NCBI GenBank assembly: GCA_008933805.1
Contig: WBUH01000013.1
Span: 78,967-142,966, forward strand
Origin: Bacteroidota bacterium
GTDB taxonomy: Bacteria > Bacteroidota > Bacteroidia > UBA8524
Length of the DNA stretch: 64,000 bases
Direction of reading: 5' to 3'
The notes under the pieces were generated by a model. The model saw nothing but the letters and a program-made list of their open reading frames with translations. It did not search any database and was not told the DNA's origin. Shown piece by piece: positions 51,561 through 59,636 of this stretch (its first letter is position 1; every line of letters begins with the position of its first letter). The position numbers were made by a program, and so were the translations under genes.

Positions 51561-53453
51561 TTATTCTTTCACGTGGGCATACAAACGGTCGATATCGTTT
51601 GCGTACTTGGTTTCAATCACTCGGCGTTTGGCTTTTTGGGTAGGGGTCAGTTCGCCCTCGTCAATGCTAAACGGCTTACGCTTAACAATAAACCCTTTGA
51701 TACGCTCAAATTTTGCCAACTGGTTTGATAGTGCTTTTATGTCTTCATCAATCCACTTCACAATCTTCTCATCTTGTATAAATGCTTCACCTGTTTCAAA
51801 AAAGTCGCTCGCAATTTTAAACTGCTCCATCAACTCTTCTTTTGAGGGAATAACAATGGCAGTAAGGTGTTCACGCTTATCGCCTATCAAGAAAATCTGT
51901 TCTATCTTATTACTGCGTAAATACACATTCTCTACAGGGGCAGGATAAATGTTTTTACCGTAGGCATTCACAATCATGTTTTTGATACGGTCAGTGATTT
52001 TAAGGTTACCCTTATAAAACTTACCGATATCACCTGTATGGAACCAGCCGTCGGCATCAATTACTTTGGAGGTATCTTCAGGCTTGTTCCAATATCCCAT
52101 CATTACATTGGGCCCTTTAATGCATATTTCGCCTTCTTCGCTCTCAAAATCAAAATCCTGGCTTTCATAGGTTTGTTCGGTAATAATCACACCGGTATCG
52201 GGATTTTTAAGGCATACTGTGTTACCGGGAGCTATGCGACCTACCGTACCAAACACCTGCCTTTCAAACTCATTTACGCATACAAACGGCGAGGTCTCGG
52301 TAAGACCGTAACCTTCCATCACTCTGATGCCAATATTTCCGAAAAACTCACCTACGTGTTGAGGTAGTGGCCCCCCTCCTGATATAATCATACGGATATT
52401 ACCGCCAAGATTGGCTTTAATATCACTAAACACCAGCTTATCGGCTATAAAATGCTGCAAGGCTAATACGGGAGTTAACCCTTTACCTTCTTCGCGACGC
52501 AAGCGTGCTTTTTGACCCACCTTAAGTGCCCATAAGAAAATACTGTTTTTAAGTTTGCCCTTACCTGCTGCCTTTTTACGCACCTTTTCCTCAATGCGCT
52601 CCAATAGACGGGGCACGGTGGCAATAATGGAAGGCTTAATTTCTTTTACGTTGGTTGCTATGGTATCCACGCTAACGGCAAAAGCCATCTCGGTAGCTAC
52701 ACACGACCCAAGGTAATAAGTTACCATGCGCTCATACACGTGACTAAGCGGTAGGAAGGACAAAAAGCGATCGGCGGAGCTAATGGCTTTACACAAAATA
52801 AGCGCCATCACAATATTGCTCATAATGTTGCCGTGCGAAAGCATCACCCCTTTAGGAACGCCAGTTGTACCTGATGTATAGATGAGCATCGCCAAATCGC
52901 CGGGGGTGGCTTTTGCTAACTCTTCTTCAATGGCAGCGTGGTATTTGCCATACAAGCTCTTCCCTATTTCGTAAACCTTTTCTAACTCTATAATCCCTTC
53001 GTCTTCAACTGCCTTAGAGTCGGTATAGTTGATTATTATCTTTTGCAAGGCAGGACAAAGACTGCGAACCTTCAACACTTTTTTAAGCAGAAAGGGCGAG
53101 CCTACTAATACTACCCTCGAACCCGAATCGTTAAGGATGTATTCGATTTCTCCTTCTGAAAGGGTTGGGTAAATCGAGGCATTTACCGCACCAATTTGTT
53201 GCAAGCCTTGATCAAAAAAGATAAACTCGGGGCAGTTTTCTAATATCAACGCTGCACGGTCGCCCTTGCGCAGTCCCAAATCGTACAAGTATGCCGAAAT
53301 AGCATTCAATTTCTCAAATGTCTCTGCATAGGTAATGGCCTTGTACTCGTTACCCACCTTTTCATACATGTAATTGTGGTGGGGTGTTTTAATTTTACTG
53401 GCCGCGTTGCGCATCATGTGATGCAACGAGGGGTATGGCAACTCTATTTCCAT
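51561..53453 (-). CDS. Long-chain fatty acid-CoA ligase (AMP-forming)
   Basis: 630 aa. ANL-superfamily motifs are complete: MLIYTSGTTGVPKGVMLSHG near residue 190 (P-loop), VMEGYGLTETSPFVCVNEF near residue 375, GWFHTGDIGKFYKGNLKITD and KNMIVNAYGKNIYPAPVEN. The insertion-containing length is typical of the eukaryote-like FadD15/ACSL group of long-chain enzymes. It activates free fatty acids with ATP and CoA at the membrane. It lies alone on the minus strand, with a tRNA on one side and a divergent DUF486 gene on the other. Confidence 0.93.
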   Translation of the reverse strand: MEIELPYPSLHHMMRNAASKIKTPHHNYMYEKVGNEYKAITYAETFEKLNAISAYLYDLGLRKGDRAALILENCPEFIFFDQGLQQIGAVNASIYPTLSEGEIEYILNDSGSRVVLVGSPFLLKKVLKVRSLCPALQKIIINYTDSKAVEDEGIIELEKVYEIGKSLYGKYHAAIEEELAKATPGDLAMLIYTSGTTGVPKGVMLSHGNIMSNIVMALILCKAISSADRFLSFLPLSHVYERMVTYYLGSCVATEMAFAVSVDTIATNVKEIKPSIIATVPRLLERIEEKVRKKAAGKGKLKNSIFLWALKVGQKARLRREEGKGLTPVLALQHFIADKLVFSDIKANLGGNIRMIISGGGPLPQHVGEFFGNIGIRVMEGYGLTETSPFVCVNEFERQVFGTVGRIAPGNTVCLKNPDTGVIITEQTYESQDFDFESEEGEICIKGPNVMMGYWNKPEDTSKVIDADGWFHTGDIGKFYKGNLKITDRIKNMIVNAYGKNIYPAPVENVYLRSNKIEQIFLIGDKREHLTAIVIPSKEELMEQFKIASDFFETGEAFIQDEKIVKWIDEDIKALSNQLAKFERIKGFIVKRKPFSIDEGELTPTQKAKRRVIETKYANDIDRLYAHVKE

Positions 53454-53583
53454 AAATCTTCTTTAGTTGTTATGACTAATCAACTACAAATTTTGTTTTT
53501 ATAAAGCAGCTATCCTTACGGTTTAGCGCATTGGTTAAGGTTAGTTTTTGCAATATTTGCAAAACTGAATCACTAATATACTT

Positions 53584-53952
53584 ATGAAATCGTTTTATAC
53601 AATACTGCTACTTATAGTTTCTAACGCTTTTATGAATATGGCCTGGTACGGACACCTTAAGTTTAAGGAGTGGAAGTTTATGGAAGGCTGGGGACTTTGG
53701 GGTGTAATACTCATCAGCTGGGCGATTGCTTTTTTTGAATACTGTTTCCAAGTGCCGGCTAACCGTTTGGGTTACAAGGAAAACGGCGGGCCGTTTAGCC
53801 TGATGGAATTAAAAGTAATGCAGGAAGTAATAACACTGGTGGTGTTTGTTTTGTTTTCAGTAGTGTTTTTTAAGAACGAAACCTTACGCATCAACCACCT
53901 TATCGGTTTTGTGTTTTTGGTACTTGCCGTATATTTTATTTTTAAGAAATAA
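53584..53952 (+). CDS. DUF486 family membrane protein
   Basis: 122 aa with four hydrophobic segments (FYTILLLIVSNAFMNMAWYG, WGVILISWAIAFFEYCFQVP, VITLVVFVLFSVVFF and LIGFVFLVLAVYFIF). FFEYCFQVPANRLGY and FSLMELKVMQEVITLVVF are the DUF486 signature. The family resembles half-size drug/metabolite transporters and may work as a dimer; substrate unknown. It has no obvious operon partner and is followed by paired palindromic repeats. Confidence 0.92.
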   Translation: MKSFYTILLLIVSNAFMNMAWYGHLKFKEWKFMEGWGLWGVILISWAIAFFEYCFQVPANRLGYKENGGPFSLMELKVMQEVITLVVFVLFSVVFFKNETLRINHLIGFVFLVLAVYFIFKK

Positions 53953-53967
53953 CTGCATTACCCCTTA

Positions 53968-54064
53968 CGACGGGTATAAAACCCGTCGCTATTGAAAATG
54001 TTGTGTCTAATGGTGTTAAACCATTCGACACACGCCCACCAACAAAACAGCATTTTATATGCTG
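53968..54064 (+). repeat. Paired-palindrome element, copy 1
   Basis: GACGGGTATAAAACCCGTC is a perfect 7-bp-arm hairpin. A second hairpin follows, TGTGTCTAATGG...CCATTCGACACA, then an ACAAAACAGCATTTTAT tail. A second copy lies at 54219-54315. The 435-bp gap 53953-54388 otherwise holds ~155 bp of unrecognised sequence between the copies and the htpG terminator. Confidence 0.9.
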
Positions 54065-54218
54065 GCTTCAATAATCCTTGTTACGGTGTTATCAGGTTAC
54101 GCAGTTATGCTGTTATTTTTGTTACGCGCCGCACAAGGGATTGCGACGTTAGTGCCAAACCTGTGAAACTGACAAAGAACAACTACCGAATTGTAATTGG
54201 AAAAACTAAATAAATCCC

Positions 54219-54315
54219 CGACGGGTATAAAACCCGTCGCTCTTGGAAATGTTGTGTCGAATGGTTTAAAACCATTTGACACAAGCCCACCAACAAAACA
54301 GCATTTTATAAGCTG
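54219..54315 (+). repeat. Paired-palindrome element, copy 2
   Basis: Same order as copy 1: GACGGGTATAAAACCCGTC, then TGTGTCGAATGGTTTAAAAC pairing with CCATTTGACACA, then ACAAAACAGCATTTTAT. The copies are direct repeats about 251 bp apart with scattered differences. Confidence 0.9.
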
Positions 54316-54328
54316 TTAAAACCACAAT

Positions 54329-54361
54329 AAAAAAGCCCCGAACGCATCACGTTCAGGGCTT
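54329..54361 (-). terminator. htpG terminator
   Basis: Minus strand AAGCCCTGAACG - TGATG - CGTTCGGGGCTT then T residues; 12-bp stem with one mismatch, starting 28 bp after the htpG stop. Confidence 0.9.
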
Positions 54362-54388
54362 ACACATTATTCAATTACTAAAACCCAA

Positions 54389-56203
54389 TTATTTAGTAAG
54401 CAATTCTTCGCTGCGTTTAATAAACGCACTCATCTCCTCGCCTGTAAGCAGGTTTTGCTGCAACTTGGCAAGATCGACCGCTTGTTTCACCAAGCTGTTT
54501 TTAGCATCGGTATTTTCCTCGTTCGCAATCTTTCCGGCCAAAGGATGGTTGCTGTTTATCAGCACTTGGTAGCTGTCGCCCATGCCGCCAAACATCTGCC
54601 CCATGCCGTTCATCATTGCCATTTCCTGCATACGGCGCTCAAACTCAGGTTTGGTAATAGTGATAAAATGGTCGTCGGGGCTTAGTGCCTCCGATTCAAT
54701 GCGCCACTTATCGTTATTAATACCCAGCTTAAACACTTCTTTCAAGCCGTTCACTTGTTCGTCGCTCAATACCGATTCGCGTTTTTCGTCTTTGTTAATC
54801 AACTTATCAATCACATCGGCATCAATGCGGAAAATGCGGTTATCAGGATTTTTATTTTCAAGGTAGCTGATAAAGTGGTTGTCCAACGGACCGCCCAACT
54901 CCAACACATCGTAGCTGCGTTTTTTTGCCGCCTCAATAAAACTGTATTGTTTATTGGCATCGTTGGTATACAGCAAGATTACCTTATTGTCTTTGTCCGT
55001 TTGCAAAGGCTTCACCTTCTCCACGTATTCATCAAACGTGTAAAACTCTTTATCGGTGTTTTGCAACAGACTGAATTTACCCGATTTTTCAGCAAATTTC
55101 TCATCGCTCACCGTCCCGAATTTCACAAACAACCCTACGTTTTCCCACTTCTCTTCGTAGGCTTTGCGGTCGTTGTTAAATATCTCTTGCAATTTATCGG
55201 CAACCTTGCGGGTAATATAACCGGTAATTTTTTTCACGTTACCGTCGGCTTGCAATGCACTGCGCGACACGTTCAACGGAATATCCGGACTATCAATCAC
55301 CCCGTGCAGCAGCATTAAAAACTCAGGCACAATGTCTTTCACCTCTTCGGTTACAAACACTTGGTTGCTGTATAACTGTATTTTATTGCGTTGGATATCG
55401 AAATTATCCTTCACCTTGGGAAAATACAAAATGCCTGTCAGGTTGAAGGGATAATCCACGTTCAGGTGAATCCAAAACAACGGAGGCTCGCTAAAAGGGT
55501 ACAGCGATTTGTAAAACTCTTTGTACTCTTCCTCGGTAATATCGGCGGGCTTTTTAGTCCACAAAGGCTGGGTGTTGTTAATCACCTCGCCGTCAAATTC
55601 AATTTCAACGGGTAAAAAGCGGCAATATTTCTCCAACAACCCTTTTACGCGAATTTTTTGTAAAAACTCTGCGCTTTCTTCGGTAATATGGAGGATAATA
55701 TCCGTTCCGCGCTCGGCACGGTCGTGAGCATCAATGCTAAATTCAGTGCTGCCTTCGCATACCCAGTGGGCGGCAGTGGTATCGTCTTTATAAGATTTGG
55801 TAATAATTTCAACCTTATCAGCCACCATAAAACTTGAGTAGAAACCCAAGCCAAAATGTCCGATAATGGCAGCCGCATCTTTATCCTTGTATTTCTCAAC
55901 AAACTCTTCGGCACCGCTAAACGCAATCTGGTTAATGTACTTTTCAATCTCCTCGGCAGTCATACCAATGCCCACGTCTTTAATGGTAATGGTTTTGGCC
56001 TCCTCGTTCAATTCCACGCGTATTTTCAAGTCACCCAAATCACCTTTAAACTCACCCGTTCCGGCAAGGGTTTTCAGCTTTTGGGTAGCATCCACTGCGT
56101 TGCTTACCAACTCACGTAAAAAAATCTCGTGGTCGCTGTATAAGAACTTCTTAATGATAGGAAAAATGTTCTCCGTGTGTACACTAATGTTGCCTTTTTG
56201 CAT
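54389..56203 (-). CDS. htpG: Molecular chaperone HtpG (bacterial Hsp90)
   Basis: 604 aa from ATG 56203 (MQKGNISVHTENIFPIIKKF), the usual family start; an in-frame ATG at 56233 would add ten residues. GHKL ATPase motifs: ELVSNAVDATQKLKTL, IKDVGIGMTAEEIEKYI and GHFGLGFYSSFMVADKVEI. The middle domain has IPLNVSRSALQADGNVKK, with the catalytic Arg-loop region. The C-terminal dimerisation part includes RRMQEMAMMNGMGQMF. It is a cytosolic ATP-dependent chaperone. It marks the last core gene before the accessory region. Confidence 0.95.
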   Translation of the reverse strand: MQKGNISVHTENIFPIIKKFLYSDHEIFLRELVSNAVDATQKLKTLAGTGEFKGDLGDLKIRVELNEEAKTITIKDVGIGMTAEEIEKYINQIAFSGAEEFVEKYKDKDAAAIIGHFGLGFYSSFMVADKVEIITKSYKDDTTAAHWVCEGSTEFSIDAHDRAERGTDIILHITEESAEFLQKIRVKGLLEKYCRFLPVEIEFDGEVINNTQPLWTKKPADITEEEYKEFYKSLYPFSEPPLFWIHLNVDYPFNLTGILYFPKVKDNFDIQRNKIQLYSNQVFVTEEVKDIVPEFLMLLHGVIDSPDIPLNVSRSALQADGNVKKITGYITRKVADKLQEIFNNDRKAYEEKWENVGLFVKFGTVSDEKFAEKSGKFSLLQNTDKEFYTFDEYVEKVKPLQTDKDNKVILLYTNDANKQYSFIEAAKKRSYDVLELGGPLDNHFISYLENKNPDNRIFRIDADVIDKLINKDEKRESVLSDEQVNGLKEVFKLGINNDKWRIESEALSPDDHFITITKPEFERRMQEMAMMNGMGQMFGGMGDSYQVLINSNHPLAGKIANEENTDAKNSLVKQAVDLAKLQQNLLTGEEMSAFIKRSEELLTK

Positions 56204-56279
56204 AGTTTCGTAATCGTTTAGTTCTTCATCCATTTATCAGTAACTATGCCGAGGATGGAGAGGTGACAGAATGGCGGAA

Positions 56280-57161
56280 CTAGCTTATAAAATTTAACTC
56301 TGGGCTGTATCTTTCCTCTGGTTCTTTCACAAGAAAGTTTGATAGTTCTTCTGGAGTATTAAAACCGTTAATTTTTTCTTTGTATTTATTGGAAGTTTGC
56401 AAATTCTCAATTTCCAGCTTTCTACATTTACTTATTTCCAAATATTCTTTTTCAATATCAATTCCCAAATACCTTCGGTTAAGTAAATTGGCTGCAATTC
56501 CGGTGGTGCTGCTTCCGGCAAAAGGGTCAAGGATCCAGGCATTAGGTTTTGTGGAAGCAAGAATTAAACGGGTTAATACAGAAAGTGGTTTTTGGGTAGG
56601 GTGTTTACCACATGTTTTTTCCCATTTTGCAATAGCAGGCAACTTCCACACGTCTTTCATTTGCTTATCCCCATTCAGTTGCCTCATAAGCTCATAATTA
56701 TAATAATGGGGTGTTTTGGGGTTTTTACGTGCCCAAATAATCAACTCAGTTGAATGGGTAAAATAACGACATGAAAAGTTTGGAGGTGGATTTGTTTTTT
56801 CCCAAGTAACAACGTTTAATATTTTAAAATTTAGCTCAGTTAAAATTTGACCAATCGAAAATATATTATGATGAGTACCACTAATCCATATAGTGGCATC
56901 TTCCTTCATTTTTTCTCTTACCGGGTAAAGCCACTTACGGTTAAAATCATTAACAAAATCGTATCCTCTAAACTTATCCCATTTGCCTTTGTTAACACTA
57001 ACTACTTTGCCACTTTGAATCGTCAATCCATTGTTTGATAAAAAATAGGGAGGATCAGCAAACACCATATCGAACTTATGCTCAAACTGTGGCAACAATT
57101 CCATTGAATCTCCCTGTAGGAGATAAAAGTTTTTATCGTTGGATTTATAGTATGGAATCAA
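56280..57161 (-). CDS. GATC adenine methyltransferase, DpnA/MboIC-like (beta class)
   Basis: 293 aa. Motif IV comes first (MVFADPPYFLSNNGLTIQSG near residue 34) and motif I late (ILDPFAGSSTTGIAANLLNR near residue 215), the beta-class order. WISGTHHNIFSIGQ and WKLPAIAKWEKTCGKHPTQK follow the DpnA pattern. DpnA-type enzymes methylate the adenine of GATC and can also act on single strands. It begins 4 bp after the restriction enzyme gene. AT-rich sequence and position beside an integrase suggest horizontal origin. Confidence 0.87.
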   Translation of the reverse strand: MIPYYKSNDKNFYLLQGDSMELLPQFEHKFDMVFADPPYFLSNNGLTIQSGKVVSVNKGKWDKFRGYDFVNDFNRKWLYPVREKMKEDATIWISGTHHNIFSIGQILTELNFKILNVVTWEKTNPPPNFSCRYFTHSTELIIWARKNPKTPHYYNYELMRQLNGDKQMKDVWKLPAIAKWEKTCGKHPTQKPLSVLTRLILASTKPNAWILDPFAGSSTTGIAANLLNRRYLGIDIEKEYLEISKCRKLEIENLQTSNKYKEKINGFNTPEELSNFLVKEPEERYSPELNFIS

Positions 57162-57165
57162 TATG

Positions 57166-58074
57166 TTATTGTTTTTCTTGTAATAGTGTTTTCAAAACAC
57201 CGTATTTCAACATTTCTAAATTCAACAAATAGTCAGCTTTATCAAAATATTCCCTTAAAGGCTTTTCTGTTGATTTCCAGCCAAACCCATCGGTTACCCA
57301 AATGAATTCTATCCCTTGAGCATTCCAGTAATCATTCATTTTGCTGTATTCCGTAGCGGTTGATTTTAACTTTGAACCACCACCTCCATAAAAATTACAT
57401 TCAATAAAACACAATTTGTTTCCCTTATTCACCGCAAAATCAATATTTCTGGAAGATTTGTCCACAATAATATCGAGGTTCCAATCTCTTTTTATTTTTT
57501 TAGCATTAGCCTGAGGCATATAAGCTAAGTTTAACTCAGCGCAGGTTTTCGCAATAAAGTTTTCCGTCAGCGCTTCCATAAGGGTTCCGCCCCTGTTTTT
57601 CCGTCCATTGCTATCTAAACCAACTTCAACGCCAGTTACATAATCAACAAGGTTTTTGATTTTTTTGTCCTTAAACAGTGTTCCAATGCCAGATTTTATG
57701 ATAAAATCCGTCAACTCTTTACAGTCATTATCCGTTAACTTTCGATGTTGAAATGAGTAGTTTTTGTAAACAAAATTTTCGGCATCAATTAATATATCAA
57801 TAGATTGTTCTCTAATGGCAATTAGAGCGGGGAACGCTTTAATTACTTGGGGATACTCTTGTAGCAAATTAAACATCTCACCCTCGATGTCTTCTTTACC
57901 AATAAGTACATTAAGAAGATTTAACTCCTTTTCAATCGGAGTTATGTTTTCAAGCACCTTTACCCAATTCACAAAATAGTCCCATTGGGTTATTTTTTCT
58001 TTAAAAGTACTTGTTATGTATTTAAAAAGGGCATCGTCATCAGGTATATTAAGCAACTGACAAAGCTTCTTCAT
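57166..58074 (-). CDS. Type II restriction endonuclease, DpnII/MboI family (GATC)
   Basis: 302 aa, close to the ~290 aa family length. The DpnII-family signature is VGLDSNGRKNRGGTLMEALT (residues ~150-170), and the PD-(D/E)xK-like core is NLDIIVDKSSRNIDFAV then LCFIECNFYGGGGSKLKS. These enzymes cut unmethylated GATC. The gene overlaps the Dam-like methyltransferase gene by 26 bp and is followed 4 bp later by the second methyltransferase. The M-R-M order equals MboI rather than DpnII. No truncation or frameshift is visible. Confidence 0.85.
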   Translation of the reverse strand: MKKLCQLLNIPDDDALFKYITSTFKEKITQWDYFVNWVKVLENITPIEKELNLLNVLIGKEDIEGEMFNLLQEYPQVIKAFPALIAIREQSIDILIDAENFVYKNYSFQHRKLTDNDCKELTDFIIKSGIGTLFKDKKIKNLVDYVTGVEVGLDSNGRKNRGGTLMEALTENFIAKTCAELNLAYMPQANAKKIKRDWNLDIIVDKSSRNIDFAVNKGNKLCFIECNFYGGGGSKLKSTATEYSKMNDYWNAQGIEFIWVTDGFGWKSTEKPLREYFDKADYLLNLEMLKYGVLKTLLQEKQ

Positions 58075-59002
58075 AAGGATAATTAGTGATTAATAGTTCA
58101 TTTAACTCGCCTCGTTTTTCAGGATTGGCATTAATTATCCTTTTGGCCTTTACACGAGATATGTTGAATCCACTATAAAGATCATCAAAGAAATTATTTT
58201 CCTTGTTTTCCCCTTTAACATCAGAATTACTTAATAACCATTTGTGGCCGAGCATATTTAGTTTATCACAAAAATTTTTTAACCGAATTTGCTCATCATC
58301 ATTAAATTCATCCTTAGCATATGAATTGAAGCTTGACGTATTGCTTAACGGCTTGTAAGGAGGGTCTAAATAGAAAAACGTATTATCCCCTGCGTAGTTT
58401 AGAGTTTCCTCAAAGTCAACATTTAGTATTTCAACTTTCTGAAGAGCGTTACTAGCCGCTAAAATATTTTCCTTATCACAAATAGCAGGGGTTTTATAAC
58501 TACCTATTGGAACATTAAATAAGTTGTTTTTGTTAACACGATATAAGCCATTAAAACATGTTCTGTTTAAAAAAATAAACAAGGCCGCCTGAGTTTCCAT
58601 GCTACTTTTCCTGCTGTTATAAAGGTTTCTACAGGCGTAGTAATACTCTTTCCGTTTTTCTTCATTCAAACAGTGATATTCCTTTTGCCAGTTATCTAAA
58701 ATTGCAATTAGTTTTTCCGGAGATGTAGCAATCATCCTATAAGTGTTAATCAAATCCGTATTAATATCATTGATAACTGCTTTTTTCAAGTTTTTGAATT
58801 GGGTAAGCATCCAAAATAATACGGCTCCACTGCCAACAAATGGCTCAACATATACTAAATTCTCATTTTTTATTTCATCCGGTAAAAAGCTTTGAATTGC
58901 AGGTAATAGCTGAGTTTTACCACCTGCCCACTTTAAAAAGGGTTTAGCCGCACTGTTTGTTCTGTTTCTCACAAAGTCTTCTTTTGCTTTAATCAATCTC
59001 AA
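58049..59002 (-). CDS. dam: Dam-family GATC adenine methyltransferase (DpnM/MboIA-like, alpha class)
   Basis: 317 aa. Motif I AKPFLKWAGGKTQLLPAIQS with YVEPFVGSGAVLFWML comes first, and motif IV FFYLDPPYKPLSNTSSFNSY later, the alpha-class order of Dam. FLNRTCFNGLYRVNKNNLFN is the target-recognition region shared by Dam and DpnM. It protects GATC sites from the adjacent endonuclease. No ATG is suitable; the frame starts at TTG 59002 (or TTG 58996). It is first in the three-gene operon, so methylation precedes restriction. Confidence 0.9.
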   Translation of the reverse strand: MRLIKAKEDFVRNRTNSAAKPFLKWAGGKTQLLPAIQSFLPDEIKNENLVYVEPFVGSGAVLFWMLTQFKNLKKAVINDINTDLINTYRMIATSPEKLIAILDNWQKEYHCLNEEKRKEYYYACRNLYNSRKSSMETQAALFIFLNRTCFNGLYRVNKNNLFNVPIGSYKTPAICDKENILAASNALQKVEILNVDFEETLNYAGDNTFFYLDPPYKPLSNTSSFNSYAKDEFNDDEQIRLKNFCDKLNMLGHKWLLSNSDVKGENKENNFFDDLYSGFNISRVKAKRIINANPEKRGELNELLITNYPYEEALSVA

Positions 59003-59145
59003 AAATAAGACTTTTGACCGACAACAGGTAAACTATGAACTTATCCCTTCGTTTCCTTGTGCTACATTTTAAAAAATTATTGTGCCACAGAAGAAATCTT
59101 AGAAGTAAAATGCTCGCTATTGGCAGGACTACGAGCGCAGCATCT

Positions 59146-59241
59146 CCACCCCCTACCCCCGCAAGCGGGGGATATTGAACGACGAACGAAATTTGATACT
59201 CGAAAAGTTAATGAGGTAGGTCAGCACCCCCAATGTCCTCC
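59146..59241 (+). repeat. ~96-bp direct repeat, copy 1
   Basis: Begins CCACCCCCTACCCCCGCAAG, includes the hairpin CCCCCGCAAGCGGGGG, and ends near CACCCCCAATGTCCTCC. The second copy at 59371-59465 is almost identical. The 634-bp interval 59003-59636 between dam and the integrase holds these copies, a REP-like palindrome pair and no credible gene. Confidence 0.92.
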
Positions 59242-59277
59242 TTTGGAGGAGGATGTAGGAGGAGGAAAACCACCGTC

Positions 59278-59349
59278 ATCCCGAACTTGGTTCGGGATCG
59301 TATAGGTAAATCTCGTTAATGGTGATGAGATGCCGAAACAAGTTCGGCA
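59278..59349. repeat. REP-like paired hairpins
   Basis: ATCCCGAACTTGGTTCGGGAT (59278-59298) has 8-bp perfect arms, and TGCCGAAACAAGTTCGGCA (59331-59349) is a second palindrome. The combination CGTCATCCCGAAC...GCCGAAACAAGTTCGGCA resembles dispersed intergenic palindromes known in many genomes. Confidence 0.8.
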
Positions 59350-59370
59350 GAACTACCCGAATTGTCATTT

Positions 59371-59465
59371 CCACCCCCTACCCCCGCAAGCGGGGGATAT
59401 TGAACGACGACCGAAATTTGATACTCGAAAAGTTAATGAGGTAGGTGAGCACCCCAATGTCCTCC
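59371..59465 (+). repeat. ~96-bp direct repeat, copy 2
   Basis: Same sequence as 59146-59241 with a few changes (for example ACGAACG to ACGACCG, and GGTCAGCACCCCC to GGTGAGCACCCC). It lies 172 bp before the integrase start. The spacing between copies is 225 bp. Confidence 0.92.
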
Positions 59466-59636
59466 AAGAGGGGAGAGGTTTTTATACTTTCCGTGTTTTT
59501 ACATTCTTTAAAAGTCCATATTTTAAAGCACTTACAGTCTTTACATCTTTTCATTGTTTGTTATTCTTTTCTATTTTTTGTTAATTTGCTGTACCTATGT
59601 TGTACCTTAAATCAGGTCGTAGGGTAAAAACAAACG

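Noticed and set aside
53992..54213. 73-codon plus-strand frame between the palindromic elements
   Set aside because: Its first third is the repeat itself and the rest has no recognisable fold or coupling to a neighbour; treated as non-coding.
56280..59002. GATC avoidance in the window as support for an active GATC nuclease
   Set aside because: GATC occurs at several places by eye (for example near 49907, 50207, 54470 and 59297) and I did not count it against expectation.
59146..59465. Possible CRISPR array
   Set aside because: Only two long copies with a single 225-bp interval, no short regular spacers and no cas genes in the window.
59057..59584. Two plus-strand frames sharing the segment HPLPPQAGDIER
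   Set aside because: They are translations of the ~96-bp direct repeat and its hairpins; the shared peptide comes from DNA repetition.
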